Positions 45,236 to 53,780 of a stretch of DNA of 64,000 nucleotides are shown here, one piece after another. A program made the translations under genes and the position numbers. This DNA comes from Scytonema sp045865695 (GTDB lineage Bacteria > Cyanobacteriota > Cyanobacteriia > Cyanobacteriales > Nostocaceae): positions 1 to 64,000 of the forward strand of contig NZ_BAACAP010000224.1 in the NCBI RefSeq assembly GCF_045865695.1. The letters run 5' to 3'. The notes beneath the pieces were generated by a model. The model saw nothing but the letters and a program-made list of their open reading frames with translations, was not told where the DNA came from and did not search any database. How positions within the stretch are numbered: the stretch's first letter is position 1; every line of letters begins with the position of its first letter.

Positions 45236-45373
45236 CGAACCCACTACCTGCATACCTACGAACTAGATCCTCTAGAAGTCCGCCAGCACATTGACTTTCG
45301 AGATTTTCTAATTCACCATTCCAAAGAAGCACAACGCTACGGCGATCTGAAATTCGCCCAACACTTTACCTAA
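45236..45373 (+). pseudogene. C-terminal remnant of a GrpB-family (UPF0157) protein
   Basis: Open reading THYLHTYELDPLEVRQHIDF followed by RDFLIHHSKEAQRYGDLKFAQHF and a stop. It matches the end of GrpB-type nucleotidyltransferase-like proteins (FRDYLxxHPxxAxxYxxLK). There is no upstream part and no start codon. It sits in the 333-base gap between two minus-strand glycosyltransferase genes, on the opposite strand. Confidence 0.7.
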
Positions 45374-45381
45374 CAAGGATT

Positions 45382-46395
45382 TTAACCTTTTAAATTTAAT
45401 GCTGCTCTTACAAAAGAAATTACTTTTTTCGAGCGAGGACCGCGATATTTCTCGTACAATAGAAAGCTAGGAGTGATATTTCTAACGTTTCTGAAAATTC
45501 TGAGAGCCAATCTATTATTTATCAAAATTTTTTTGTGAAGTACGCGAACTGGCATAGGTACTATATCGAGCAATCTTTCAAAACTTTCCTTTTCTTTTTC
45601 TCTAATTGCTTCTTCTAATAGATATTCCAATCCTACAGAGCAAAATTGATTGAGTTCCGAATAATTTTTAGCGATCGATTCATAGAAAAAAAGATAATAA
45701 TTTTTCATATACTTCCAATTGTTAGTTCGATTTGATTGATGCTTAGTGTAGTAAGCTCCAATCATTGGAGTGTATACAAAATTTGCCCCTGCCTTTAAAA
45801 TAGCTACAGCAAAATATCTATCTCCCAATGCTTTTAAATGTTCGGGAAAATGTGTCTTACTCAATACACTTCTCTTCATTAAGATAGCTTGTTGAAGAGC
45901 TGGATGAGGCGAACTTGCAAGAAAGTCAGGAATGAGTAAGCGTTGAATAAATTCTTCTCTCGTTAATGAACCAACAATATTGTCTTGAGTACTGGCAATT
46001 TTGTCATTCACATCTATAAATACTCGTTGATAATCGGAATAAAAAACTATATCTTCATCAGATTGAACCCGCTCTAAATAGCTCAATTGAAATCTTATTT
46101 TGTCTTCATGAATCCAATCATCTGCATCTAAAAACTTAATCCATTCACCCTTAGCTTTTTGAAAGCCAAAATTGCGAGATGAAGGCAGACCGCTATTTTC
46201 TTTCTGATAGTATTTAACTCGCGTGTCTATTTGCATTAATTGCTCGGCTACTTGCTCGGTGCGATCGGTAGAACCATCATCTATAATCAAGCATTCAAGC
46301 TCAGTAAAAGTTTGTGATAATACACTTTTAACTGAACGAGCGAGGTAATGACCTTGGTTAAAGCAATTAACAATAATCGATACTAATGGTGCCAT
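45382..46395 (-). CDS. GT2-family glycosyltransferase
   Basis: 337 residues. A classical GT2 start: PLVSIIVNCFNQGHYLARSV, LIIDDGSTDRTEQVA (first Asp), SRNFGFQKAKGEWIKFLDAD and DWIHEDKI (the DxD at about residue 93). It has an extended C-terminal helical region with no transmembrane segment, so it is cytosolic or membrane-associated. It probably acts in the same surface-glycan pathway. Confidence 0.93.
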   Translation of the reverse strand: MAPLVSIIVNCFNQGHYLARSVKSVLSQTFTELECLIIDDGSTDRTEQVAEQLMQIDTRVKYYQKENSGLPSSRNFGFQKAKGEWIKFLDADDWIHEDKIRFQLSYLERVQSDEDIVFYSDYQRVFIDVNDKIASTQDNIVGSLTREEFIQRLLIPDFLASSPHPALQQAILMKRSVLSKTHFPEHLKALGDRYFAVAILKAGANFVYTPMIGAYYTKHQSNRTNNWKYMKNYYLFFYESIAKNYSELNQFCSVGLEYLLEEAIREKEKESFERLLDIVPMPVRVLHKKILINNRLALRIFRNVRNITPSFLLYEKYRGPRSKKVISFVRAALNLKG

Positions 46396-46617
46396 TTGTC
46401 AGTTGTCCTTATGTGTCTTATCTCCTCGTATTACACAGATGTCACCTTGTATTTACATTGATTGCTACTAGTTATCATAAGTTTAATAGATTATGGCGGT
46501 TCTCACTTGAACCCAATACAGTTTTATGGGGTAAGCGTCCTCGCCTGCTTAAAACGGGCGAGACGCCCGTTCCACAAAACCATTGTTCCACAAGACCATT
46601 GTTTCATAAGACCATTA

Positions 46618-46671
46618 TTTAATGTAATGTATTGTACCCACCCGTTAATGTAATGTATTGTACCCACCCGA
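46618..46671 (+). repeat. 26-bp direct repeat, two tandem copies
   Basis: ttaatgtaatgtattgtacc plus cacccg occurs twice in succession just upstream of gloB. Before it lie other degenerate repeats (gttccacaagaccattg and caagaccattgtttcataag). The 308-base gap has no gene. Confidence 0.85.
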
Positions 46672-46703
46672 GAACCTCTATAATTCGTCAGGAGTTACAA
46701 AAA

Positions 46704-47477
46704 ATGCAAGTCATCCGCCTAGCAGCACTCTCGGACAATTACATCTTTGTGCTACACGAGCCAAATCAAAATATTGCTGCTGTTGTCGATCCAGCAGAAG
46801 CAACTCCAGTTTTACACAAACTACAAGAACTACAAGCTGAATTAGTAGCTATTTTCAACACCCACCACCATCACGATCACGTTGGCGGGAATAACAAGCT
46901 CATTCAGCAATTTCCACACTTAACAGTTTACGGCGGTGCTGAAGATAAGGGTAGAATACCAGGACAAAAGGTGTTTTTACAGCAGGGCGATCGCATTTCA
47001 TTTGCAGACCGAGAAGCTGATGTCTTCTTTGTTCCCGGACATACCCGCGCTCATATTGCTTACTACTTTCCCCCGACAAGTCCTAGTGAAACAGGTGAAT
47101 TATTCTGTGGCGATACTTTATTTGCAGGAGGTTGCGGTCGTTTGTTTGAGGGAACACCAACACAAATGGTAAATTCCCTTAGTAAACTTCGCTCTTTGCC
47201 AGATAATACTCGCGTATGGTGCGCTCACGAGTATACGTTGAAAAATTTGCAATTTGCCCTAACTGTTGACGCAAACAATACTGACTTACATCACCGCATT
47301 GAAGAAGTCAAAGCTAGACGCAATCGAGGAGAAGCTACCGTTCCTTCATTGTTAGGAGTCGAAAAGCTGACAAACCCCTTTTTACGTTGGGAACAACCAA
47401 CGTTACAATCGGCAGTTAACAGTCGCGATGCAGTACAAACCTTTGCACGATTGCGGGGAATGAAAGATAGGTTTTAG
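46704..47477 (+). CDS. gloB: Hydroxyacylglutathione hydrolase (glyoxalase II)
   Basis: 257 residues from MQVIRLAALSDNYIF with GGAG upstream; the frame is open 24 codons further up only through repeat DNA. Metal site THHHHDH at residues 53-59, then FVPGHTRAHIAYYF, FCGDTLFAGGCGRLFEG and CAHEYTLKNL for the remaining ligands. The C-terminal glutathione-binding domain ends in NPFLRWE. It hydrolyses S-D-lactoylglutathione to lactate and glutathione in methylglyoxal detoxification. All ligands are present. Confidence 0.96.
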   Translation: MQVIRLAALSDNYIFVLHEPNQNIAAVVDPAEATPVLHKLQELQAELVAIFNTHHHHDHVGGNNKLIQQFPHLTVYGGAEDKGRIPGQKVFLQQGDRISFADREADVFFVPGHTRAHIAYYFPPTSPSETGELFCGDTLFAGGCGRLFEGTPTQMVNSLSKLRSLPDNTRVWCAHEYTLKNLQFALTVDANNTDLHHRIEEVKARRNRGEATVPSLLGVEKLTNPFLRWEQPTLQSAVNSRDAVQTFARLRGMKDRF

Positions 47478-47633
47478 CAAAAAAAGGTTGCCATCGTATA
47501 ATTTTTTTGCTAGGATCTTCAAGTTTGATATGTAAACGCTCTTGCTTCTCAGGATACAGCTACTATGTAAGCGATCGCACTACGAAGCTCAAGCGATTAA
47601 TATTTTAAAGACAGTAGAGAAACAAGAACAAAG

Positions 47634-48092
47634 ATGGCGAAACGCATACAGTTAGTACTAACCCAAGACGTAAGCAAGTTGGGAAAATCCGGCGACCTAG
47701 TAGAAGTCGCTCCTGGCTATGCTAGGAACTACCTAGTTCCCAAAAAATTAGCAACTAAAGCAACTCCTGGAATTCTGAAGCAAGTTGAGCGGCGGCGCGA
47801 ACTAGAACGTCAGAAGCAACTGGAATTGAAGCAACAAGCTCAAGAACAAAAAGCAACAATAGAAAAAGTTGGTAGTTTCAACATTGCCAAACAAGTTGGT
47901 GAAGGTGACGCTATTTTCGGTACTGTAACCACCCAAGAAGTAGCAGATGTTATTCAGCAAATCACAGGTCTGGAAGTGGATCGCCGTGGTATTACCATAC
48001 CAGACATTAGCAGGTTAGGGACTTACGAAGCTGACGTTAAGCTGTTTACAGATGTAACAGCGAAAGTCAAAATCGAAGTGGTAGCTAGCTAA
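47634..48092 (+). CDS. rplI: 50S ribosomal protein L9
   Basis: 152 residues. The N-terminal domain has QDVSKLGKSGDLVEVAPGYA and RNYLVPKKLA, a lysine/glutamine-rich helix follows (residues 48-80) and the C-terminal domain has IFGTVTTQEVADVI. Normal length. It is next to dnaB, the usual cyanobacterial order, but a repeat and a terminator hairpin separate the two. Confidence 0.97.
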   Translation: MAKRIQLVLTQDVSKLGKSGDLVEVAPGYARNYLVPKKLATKATPGILKQVERRRELERQKQLELKQQAQEQKATIEKVGSFNIAKQVGEGDAIFGTVTTQEVADVIQQITGLEVDRRGITIPDISRLGTYEADVKLFTDVTAKVKIEVVAS

Positions 48093-48157
48093 AGAGCTTC
48101 TAAATAAAAAATCTCTCCAAATTTATTGTGGTACTTCCACAATAACATCTTGTGTAG

Positions 48158-48272
48158 GAAATCTTGTGGTGCGGAGAGCAGCGCCGTGCGGGGGTTCCCC
48201 CCGTTGAGGCGACTGCGGAGCTTCTAGCCCGCCACTTGTTAAGAACGGGCTGGAAGCCCGTACCACAAGATG
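48158..48272. repeat. Inverted-repeat element with cttgtggt ends
   Basis: The left end atcttgtggtgcgg and the right end ccgtaccacaagat are near-complementary and enclose about 85 GC-rich bases, including aacgggctggaagcccgt. It may be a small MITE-like or transcribed hairpin element. Confidence 0.6.
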
Positions 48273-48335
48273 GATAATTTATTTCTTGGAAATTCCAAAA
48301 TAAATTTCTTGTAAAAAAACATACGTATTGTAAAG

Positions 48336-48361
48336 AGACGTTGCATTGCAGCGTCTTTTTA
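48336..48361 (+). terminator. Rho-independent terminator after rplI
   Basis: agacgttgc and gcagcgtct form a 9-base stem (one G-T pair) with a 3-base loop, followed directly by ttttt. It lies 240 bases after rplI and 75 bases before dnaB, so dnaB needs its own promoter in the remaining gap. Confidence 0.75.
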
Positions 48362-48432
48362 TTAGACAGACAAATTTTGGTTTATAAGAGTAATAGTTCA
48401 TTTGTATTGAAAAACCATAAACAAATTCTTTT

Positions 48433-51400
48433 ATGTCTGAAGAACTTAACTTTCAAGGCAATGCCATGGATCGCCTGCCTCCCCAAAACATAGAAGCAGA
48501 AGAAGCTATACTCGGAGGTATACTGTTAGATCCAGAAGCAATTAGCAGGGTACGCGATCGCCTAGTCCCAGAAGCCTTTTATATCAGTGCTCATAAAGAT
48601 ATTTATCAAGCTACATTACGCTTACACAGTCAAGGGAAACCCACGGACTTACTCGCGGTTATCAACTGGCTCAATGACCATGATATGTTAACCCGTGTTG
48701 GTGGTAGAAATAAACTCGCAACCCTGGTAGATCGTACAGTGTCAGCCGTTAACATCGATTCTCTAGCAGAGTTAGTCGTGGAAAAATTCCTGCGGCGTCA
48801 GCTGATCAAAGCAGGTAATGAAATCGTACAACTAGGTTATCAAACAGAAACCGAACTCCCTGTTGTTCTCGACCAAGCAGAACAAAAAGTTTTCAATGTT
48901 ACCCAAGAACGCCCTCAAGTGGGGTTAGTCCATATTGAGAACTCCTTAATTAATGCCTTCCAAGATATAGAGACTCGCAATCAAGGGATCGCTTTACCAG
49001 GAATTCCCTGTGGTTTTTATGACTTGGATGCATTAACAAGTGGTTTTCAACGTTCCGATCTGATTATTGTTGCGGGACGTCCGTCCATGGGAAAATGCGT
49101 AGCATATGATACAGAAATTCTTCTAACAGATGGCTCCGTCTCTACTATAGAAGAAATTTATCATCGTCGGGATGCAAAATTGCTGACATTGAAAGATAAT
49201 TGGCAATTTGAAATAACTCAACCATCTGCATTTATTGATGACGGTATAAAGCCTGTTTTCCGGGTGACAACACGACTGGGACGGTATGTTGAAACAACGA
49301 TCGCTCATCCTTACCTCACTATTCAAGGATGGCGTCAACTTTCAGAATTGCAACCGGGCGATAAAATAGCCGTACCACGGAAAATAAATGTATTTGGAAC
49401 GAACACAGTTCGTGAGTGTGAAGTTAAATTATTAGCCTACTTTATTGGCGATGGGTGTTTAACAGACACAACTCCAGAATTTACTAACACTAACCCTCTG
49501 ATTCAGGAAGACTTCACCCATGCTGTTCTTAGCTTTTCTTCTCAAATGAAAGTTCGTACAGAAATTTGTTCTGAACGAGCACCAACATTTTCTGCTATCA
49601 AAAATCGGGGAGAAAAAAATCCTGTGACTGAATGGCTGAAAAATTTATCATTGTGGGGGAAAAAAGCCGACCAAAAAATGGTTCCTGCTTTTGTTTTTCA
49701 ACTAGAGCGATCGCAGGTCTCATTGTTTCTTAATCGCCTATTTGCCACAGACGGATGGGCAACAGTTATTACAAGCGATCGAGCGCAATTAGGATATTGT
49801 ACTGTTAGCGAAAAATTGGCAAGACAGTTACAGCATCTACTACTACGCTTTGGTATAATTTCAGCTTTAAAAAAGCGATTTGTTAAATACCAAGAAACCC
49901 GTAGAATAGCTTGGCAACTAAATATTAACGATGCTCTATCAATCAAAACTTTTATTTCAGAAATAGGGATCTTTGGCCAAGAAACAGCTTTTTTACAGGT
50001 ACAAGCTGCCTTAGTTAATAAGAGATATCAAACTAATTGCGATTTAATTCCAGTAGATACAAAAGATACCCCACCCGCGCTATCGCGCACCCTCCCCTTA
50101 CCAAGGGGAGGGTTGGGGAGGGGTGTACTTCATTTAGATGTAAAGCGCTGTATATGGGAACAAACAGCAGTTGCTACAAGTGATATTTATTGGGATGAAA
50201 TTATTTCAATTGAGCCAGTAGGCTATAAACAAGTATATGATTTGACAATTCCAGAAACTCACAATTTTGTTGCCAATGATATTTGTGTTCACAACACTGC
50301 ATTCTGTTTAAACCTTGCTCACAACGTTGCAGCTTCATATAAATTACCAGTTGCTGTATTTAGTTTAGAAATGTCGAAAGAGCAACTCGTGCAAAGATTA
50401 TTAGCCAGCGAAGCAGGAATTGAAAGTGGCTACTTGCGAAGCGGAAGAATTAGTCAAACACAATGGGAACCTCTAAGCCGTGCTATTAGTACGCTGACGG
50501 AGATACCAATTTATATTGACGATACTCCCAATATTACAGTCACAGAAATGCGGAGTCAGGCACGACGCTTACAAGCAGAAATCGGTTCCGAACTCGGTTT
50601 GATTATTATAGATTACTTGCAGCTCATGGAAGGAGCCGGAGATAATCGGGTACAAGAATTATCAAGAATCACTCGTAGTATCAAAGGTTTAGCTCGCGAA
50701 CTCTCTGTTCCCATCATTGCTTTATCTCAGTTAAGTAGAGGAGTAGAATCTCGCACCAACAAGCGACCAATGTTATCTGATTTACGCGAATCGGGTTGTT
50801 TAGTAGGTGATAGCTTGGTAACATTAGCAGATAGTGGAGCACAAGTACCGATTCAGTCATTGGTGGGTAAAACGGGGTTCAAAGTTTGGGCGCTGAATGA
50901 AGAAACAATGCAGTTAGAAAAAGCAGTTGTTAGTAATGCTTTTTCTACAGGTGTTAAGCCAATCTTTAGACTTGTGACTCGCTTAGGACGAACAATTCGA
51001 GCAACAGGAAATCACAAGTTTCTCACAATTCATGGTTGGCAACAACTTGATGAAATGCAAATAGGCGATCGCATTGCTTTACCTCGACCTTTACATTCTG
51101 CTAACACTAATAGAGACGTAATACCTCGTGATATTTGGAAACTATATGCTATTCCATTAATGCAGCAGTATGGTATGACTATACGTCAAATGCAATCTTC
51201 TCTTGGCATTGCTCATTGTGGTACAGCTCTCTATAAACAAAATTTGAGCCGAGAAAGAGCAGCAAGATTGGCTAGCGTCGTCAAATCCGAGAAATTAAAT
51301 TGCCTAGCTAACAGCGATATCTATTGGGATGAAATTGTCTCAATCGAAGCTGATGGTGAAGAAGATGTTTATGATTTAACAGTTCCTAAACTTCATAATT

Positions 51401-51624
51401 TCATAGCAAATAACATTATCGTTCACAACTCTATTGAACAAGATGCGGATTTAGTCATAATGCTGTACAGGGACGAATACTATAACAGTGATAGTCCCGA
51501 TCGCGGAATTGCCGAAGCCATCATAGCCAAACACCGTAACGGTCCAACGGGTACTGTCAAACTCTTATTCGATCCACAATTTACCAAGTTTAAAAATTTA
51601 GCGAGACCGGGTGGGTATTCATAA
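48433..51624 (+). CDS. dnaB: Replicative DNA helicase DnaB containing two inteins
   Basis: 1063 residues as translated; removing the inteins (222-621 and 789-999) leaves 452, the normal DnaB size. Exteins: N-terminal domain with LPPQNIEAEEAILGGIL, then the RecA-like core with VAGRPSMGK/T (Walker A, split by intein 1), FSLEMSKEQLVQRLLASEAG, LIIIDYLQLMEG (Walker B) and DLRESG/SIEQDADLV (split by intein 2). DnaB is the hexameric 5'-3' replication fork helicase and is essential, so both inteins must splice. The splice sites are the well-known DnaB intein sites. Codon use matches the neighbourhood. Confidence 0.97.
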   Translation: MSEELNFQGNAMDRLPPQNIEAEEAILGGILLDPEAISRVRDRLVPEAFYISAHKDIYQATLRLHSQGKPTDLLAVINWLNDHDMLTRVGGRNKLATLVDRTVSAVNIDSLAELVVEKFLRRQLIKAGNEIVQLGYQTETELPVVLDQAEQKVFNVTQERPQVGLVHIENSLINAFQDIETRNQGIALPGIPCGFYDLDALTSGFQRSDLIIVAGRPSMGKCVAYDTEILLTDGSVSTIEEIYHRRDAKLLTLKDNWQFEITQPSAFIDDGIKPVFRVTTRLGRYVETTIAHPYLTIQGWRQLSELQPGDKIAVPRKINVFGTNTVRECEVKLLAYFIGDGCLTDTTPEFTNTNPLIQEDFTHAVLSFSSQMKVRTEICSERAPTFSAIKNRGEKNPVTEWLKNLSLWGKKADQKMVPAFVFQLERSQVSLFLNRLFATDGWATVITSDRAQLGYCTVSEKLARQLQHLLLRFGIISALKKRFVKYQETRRIAWQLNINDALSIKTFISEIGIFGQETAFLQVQAALVNKRYQTNCDLIPVDTKDTPPALSRTLPLPRGGLGRGVLHLDVKRCIWEQTAVATSDIYWDEIISIEPVGYKQVYDLTIPETHNFVANDICVHNTAFCLNLAHNVAASYKLPVAVFSLEMSKEQLVQRLLASEAGIESGYLRSGRISQTQWEPLSRAISTLTEIPIYIDDTPNITVTEMRSQARRLQAEIGSELGLIIIDYLQLMEGAGDNRVQELSRITRSIKGLARELSVPIIALSQLSRGVESRTNKRPMLSDLRESGCLVGDSLVTLADSGAQVPIQSLVGKTGFKVWALNEETMQLEKAVVSNAFSTGVKPIFRLVTRLGRTIRATGNHKFLTIHGWQQLDEMQIGDRIALPRPLHSANTNRDVIPRDIWKLYAIPLMQQYGMTIRQMQSSLGIAHCGTALYKQNLSRERAARLASVVKSEKLNCLANSDIYWDEIVSIEADGEEDVYDLTVPKLHNFIANNIIVHNSIEQDADLVIMLYRDEYYNSDSPDRGIAEAIIAKHRNGPTGTVKLLFDPQFTKFKNLARPGGYS
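49096..50295 (+). other. Intein 1 in DnaB (Walker A site), with LAGLIDADG endonuclease
   Basis: 400 residues (222-621), Cys1 in GRPSMGK/CVAYDTEIL and ending ICVHN before Thr. Block B is TTIAHPYLTIQGW and the C-terminal blocks are YDLTIPETHNFVANDICVHN. The central part carries two LAGLIDADG-type helices, LLAYFIGDGCL and FLNRLFATDGWA, both with the catalytic Asp, so the homing endonuclease may be active. All splicing residues (Cys1, block B His, terminal His-Asn, +1 Thr) are present. Confidence 0.93.
50068..50127 (+). repeat. Dispersed repeat inserted in frame inside intein 1
   Basis: ccccacccgcgctatcgcgc followed by the hairpin accctccccttaccaagggg and agggttggggaggggtgt. It is a cyanobacterial intergenic-type repeat, here translated as TPPALSRTLPLPRGGLGRGV, between the endonuclease and the C-terminal splicing blocks. 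The frame is kept. Confidence 0.8.
50797..51429 (+). other. Intein 2 in DnaB (SIEQDAD site), mini-intein
   Basis: 211 residues (789-999). It starts CLVGDSLVTLADSGAQV and ends YDLTVPKLHNFIANNIIVHN before Ser. Block B is TRLGRTIRATGNHKFLTIHG. It occupies the same site as the well-known Synechocystis DnaB intein and resembles it strongly (SDIYWDEIVSIE). No LAGLIDADG motif remains; the linker of about 75 residues (DVIPRDIWKLYAIPLM...) is a shrunken endonuclease region. Cys1, His-Asn and +1 Ser are all present. Confidence 0.94.
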
Positions 51625-51676
51625 TTGGGTAGTGGTTAGTTGTTAGTTGTTAGTTGCTTTCTGTCTACTAACTACT

Positions 51677-51780
51677 GTACGGGCGCAAGGCATTGCGCCC
51701 CTACTAACTACTCTGTACGGGCGCAAGGCATTGCGCCCCTACTAACTACTCTGTACGGGCGCAAGGCATTGCGCCCCTAC
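51677..51780. repeat. Three tandem 38-bp palindromic repeats
   Basis: gtacgggcgcaaggcattgc plus gcccctac occurs at 51677, 51715 and 51753, exactly 38 bases apart, with identical spacers taactactct. Each contains the palindrome gggcgcaaggcattgcgccc. The last copy overlaps the stop codon of the FKBP gene. A single relative is at 4553. Confidence 0.92.
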
Positions 51781-52298
51781 TTAACATCCAACAATTCCAC
51801 ATCAAAAATGAGGGTAGCATTAGGTGGAATCACTCCACCTGCACCGCGAGGACCGTAACCTAACTCTGGAGGTATAGTCAACTGGCGACGACCTCCTACT
51901 TTCATAGTGCTAAGTCCTTCATCCCAGCCTTTAATGACTTGTCCGACACCAAGTTTAAATGAAAATGGCTGGTTGCGATCGCGGGAACTATCGAACTTCT
52001 TGCCATTTTCCAAAGTACCTGTATAATGAACAACAACCGTCTGTCCAGTTTTAGGAGTTGCGCCAGTTCCCTCCTTAAGTTCAACATACTTTAATCCAGA
52101 GGATGTAGTAACGGCATTAGTTTCAGACATAGCTTTGCTTGCAATTAAGGTATTGTTTTCAGTAACTTGAGTGGGTGCTGGAGTATCGGTCATCTGTGCT
52201 GCAATAGCAGTGTTTCGATCTTTAACACTAACTTGTGCCACAACCAAAACGACAACACAAACCAGCATGACACCCACGCTGAGTAAAATTGCTTTCAA
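51777..52298 (-). CDS. FKBP-type peptidyl-prolyl cis-trans isomerase, membrane-anchored
   Basis: About 173 residues from a TTG at 52298 that has GGGAGG six bases upstream; an in-frame ATG at 52349 adds 17 residues but has no ribosome site. A hydrophobic N-terminal segment (ILLSVGVMLVCVVVLVVA) anchors it to a membrane, facing lumen or periplasm. The FKBP domain has VVVHYTGTLENGKKFDSS, VGQVIKGWDEGL and IPPNATLIFDVELL. It assists proline isomerisation during folding. Its stop codon TAG lies inside the third tandem repeat. Confidence 0.93.
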   Translation of the reverse strand: MKAILLSVGVMLVCVVVLVVAQVSVKDRNTAIAAQMTDTPAPTQVTENNTLIASKAMSETNAVTTSSGLKYVELKEGTGATPKTGQTVVVHYTGTLENGKKFDSSRDRNQPFSFKLGVGQVIKGWDEGLSTMKVGGRRQLTIPPELGYGPRGAGGVIPPNATLIFDVELLDVK

Positions 52299-52377
52299 AA
52301 TAGTCCTCCCCACTAAGGAAGCCTGGTAATGAGATGACCAGCACGACAAAATTTAGTTTAAAACACAAAGCGCACCA

Positions 52378-52701
52378 CTAACGCCAAAGCTTATTTTCTA
52401 AATCGCGGATTTGACGCTCCAAACGGTCTATTCTACCACGCAATTCATCCACTTCTGACTGACGAGCAACACCCAAATCTTGCAACATATTCCGTAGTTG
52501 CCGTTGCATTTGGGTATCCCAGGTTCCCTGCTCCGACTTTAATTGCTGTACCATATCATCCATAACCGCTTTCGCTTGTTCGGGATCGAGCTTGCCATCC
52601 CTAACGAGGCGATCGCTTGCTTCCTTCACTTTATCAGCCACCAGAGATGTTGTACCAATACCCAACATTAATAACTGCTGCATCCAGTTGTTATTGTCCA
52701 T
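52378..52701 (-). CDS. Phasin-like coiled-coil protein
   Basis: 107 residues, all helical: MQQLLMLGIGTTSLVADKVK, then DRLVRDGKLDPEQAKAVMDD and a C-terminal coiled coil (LRGRIDRLERQIRDLENKL). This is the cyanobacterial phasin-type/PHA-granule-associated family, also annotated as hypothetical. It would bind granule surfaces. It is 79 bases upstream of the FKBP TTG start on the same strand, so the two may be co-transcribed. Confidence 0.82.
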   Translation of the reverse strand: MDNNNWMQQLLMLGIGTTSLVADKVKEASDRLVRDGKLDPEQAKAVMDDMVQQLKSEQGTWDTQMQRQLRNMLQDLGVARQSEVDELRGRIDRLERQIRDLENKLWR

Positions 52702-52833
52702 AATACCTTTCTATCAGTTGATTCAAAACAAAAAACCCTTTTTCATAAATCTACGCTATAGACCTATGCCACTAAGGTTAATTAATATAGAGTACAGATC
52801 TATTGTGACAAACAAATACGGGGACTCAATAGT

Positions 52834-53028
52834 GTGGTTATCGAGCTACTCAAGGTGAAAATTCCGTCCGATATACGGGAAAAATTTATCCAGAAAGATG
52901 CAGAAATTTGGACGGCATCACTTGCCAAGTATCCGGGGTTCCTGGGAAAAGAGGTATCAGGTGAGAAAATTCCCACAAAAGTGAGTTTTGTTCTCAAAAG
53001 CATCATTGAAGTAGATAACACTACTTAA
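52834..53028 (+). pseudogene. Truncated TIGR03792-like (antibiotic monooxygenase-fold) gene
   Basis: 64 residues from GTG. VIELLKVKIPSDIREKFIQK, then DAEIWTASLAKYPGFLGKEV, matches the start of the cyanobacterial TIGR03792 family, which is about 100-115 residues. After GKEV the expected sequence (WINP...VVLVIRW) is replaced by SGEKIPTKVSFVLKSIIEV, unrelated as far as I can see. A deletion or recombination near 52970 removed the C-terminal half. Confidence 0.6.
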
Positions 53029-53036
53029 TAACTTGC

Positions 53037-53780
53037 TTACGGTGAAAGGTTATTTTTGGTACGATACGCTTGCTCTGGATGAGTAGGCTTGTCTGGATAT
53101 CGCAACTCTAGTTGACCTGTTTTTACCATTTTACTGAGATAACTAACTCGAAGTGTCGTTGCAGAGCGATCTAACAACTCCTCAAGTTGCCTATGAGTTA
53201 AAAACCTGTCTTGACAAAGCTGGCAAATTGTTTGCCCCATCAACTCACTTGGTACTTTCCCCTTGTTTCTTACTGAAGCAGCTAAAGCTTTGAGTGATTC
53301 CCAAATATCGGAGCTCGACTCCAAATGATCGGAGCTCGACTCCAAACGATCGCAGCTCGGCTCCAAACGATCGGAGCTCATTTTGTCTGCTCTCAATTCT
53401 GATAATGAATCTTGCGGACTAATTTCTTCAGCTAACCCATAACTTTGACTAGCTAGGTCAATTTCTGTATTAGATTCCTCACCTGCAAAAAAGTAAAAAG
53501 TACCGCGAGTAGCACCAGCAGACACGAAAAAACCATCTTTGACAAGCGCAGATAACTCCTTTGTTAAATCATGTGGATGAGTTGATGTCATAGATTTGAG
53601 CCGAGTATGGGTTACTTTCCCCTCAATGGCTACTGTAGCTAAAGCAAGCTGTTGCTCCTGAGATAACTCTCGAAACGAAGAACCAAAACGCTTATCAAGC
53701 TCTTTCAATGTTTCTTCTGGTAGTAAATTAACCATCAGCATTGTCAATAGAGTTTGGTCAGGTTCTACCCTGACCATCAA
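53037..53780 (-). pseudogene. C-terminal part of an AlbA_2/Schlafen-type ATP-binding protein
   Basis: 247 residues. LLPEETLKELDKRFGSSFRE plus LSQEQQLALATVAIEGKVTH matches the C-terminal winged-helix region of large AlbA/Schlafen-type putative helicase/regulators, and FVSAGATRGTFYFF is the usual end of that domain. The AlbA_2 (Schlafen) nucleotide-binding domain that normally precedes it is absent. A low-complexity linker of seven-residue repeats (SSDRLEP, SCDRLES, SSDHLES) and a second winged-helix-like segment follow (HRQLEELLDRSATTLRVSYL). Its start overlaps the decayed helicase end. Probably a truncated gene, though the frame is intact. Confidence 0.6.
53309..53380 (-). repeat. 21-bp tandem repeat encoding a 7-residue linker
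   Basis: The unit cggagctcgactccaaatga-t repeats three and a half times, in phase with codons, inside the AlbA-type fragment. Such linkers vary in copy number between relatives of these proteins. Confidence 0.85.

Noticed and set aside
51677..51780. Possible CRISPR array
   Set aside because: The spacers are identical and only 10 bases long; it is a tandem repeat and no cas genes are near.
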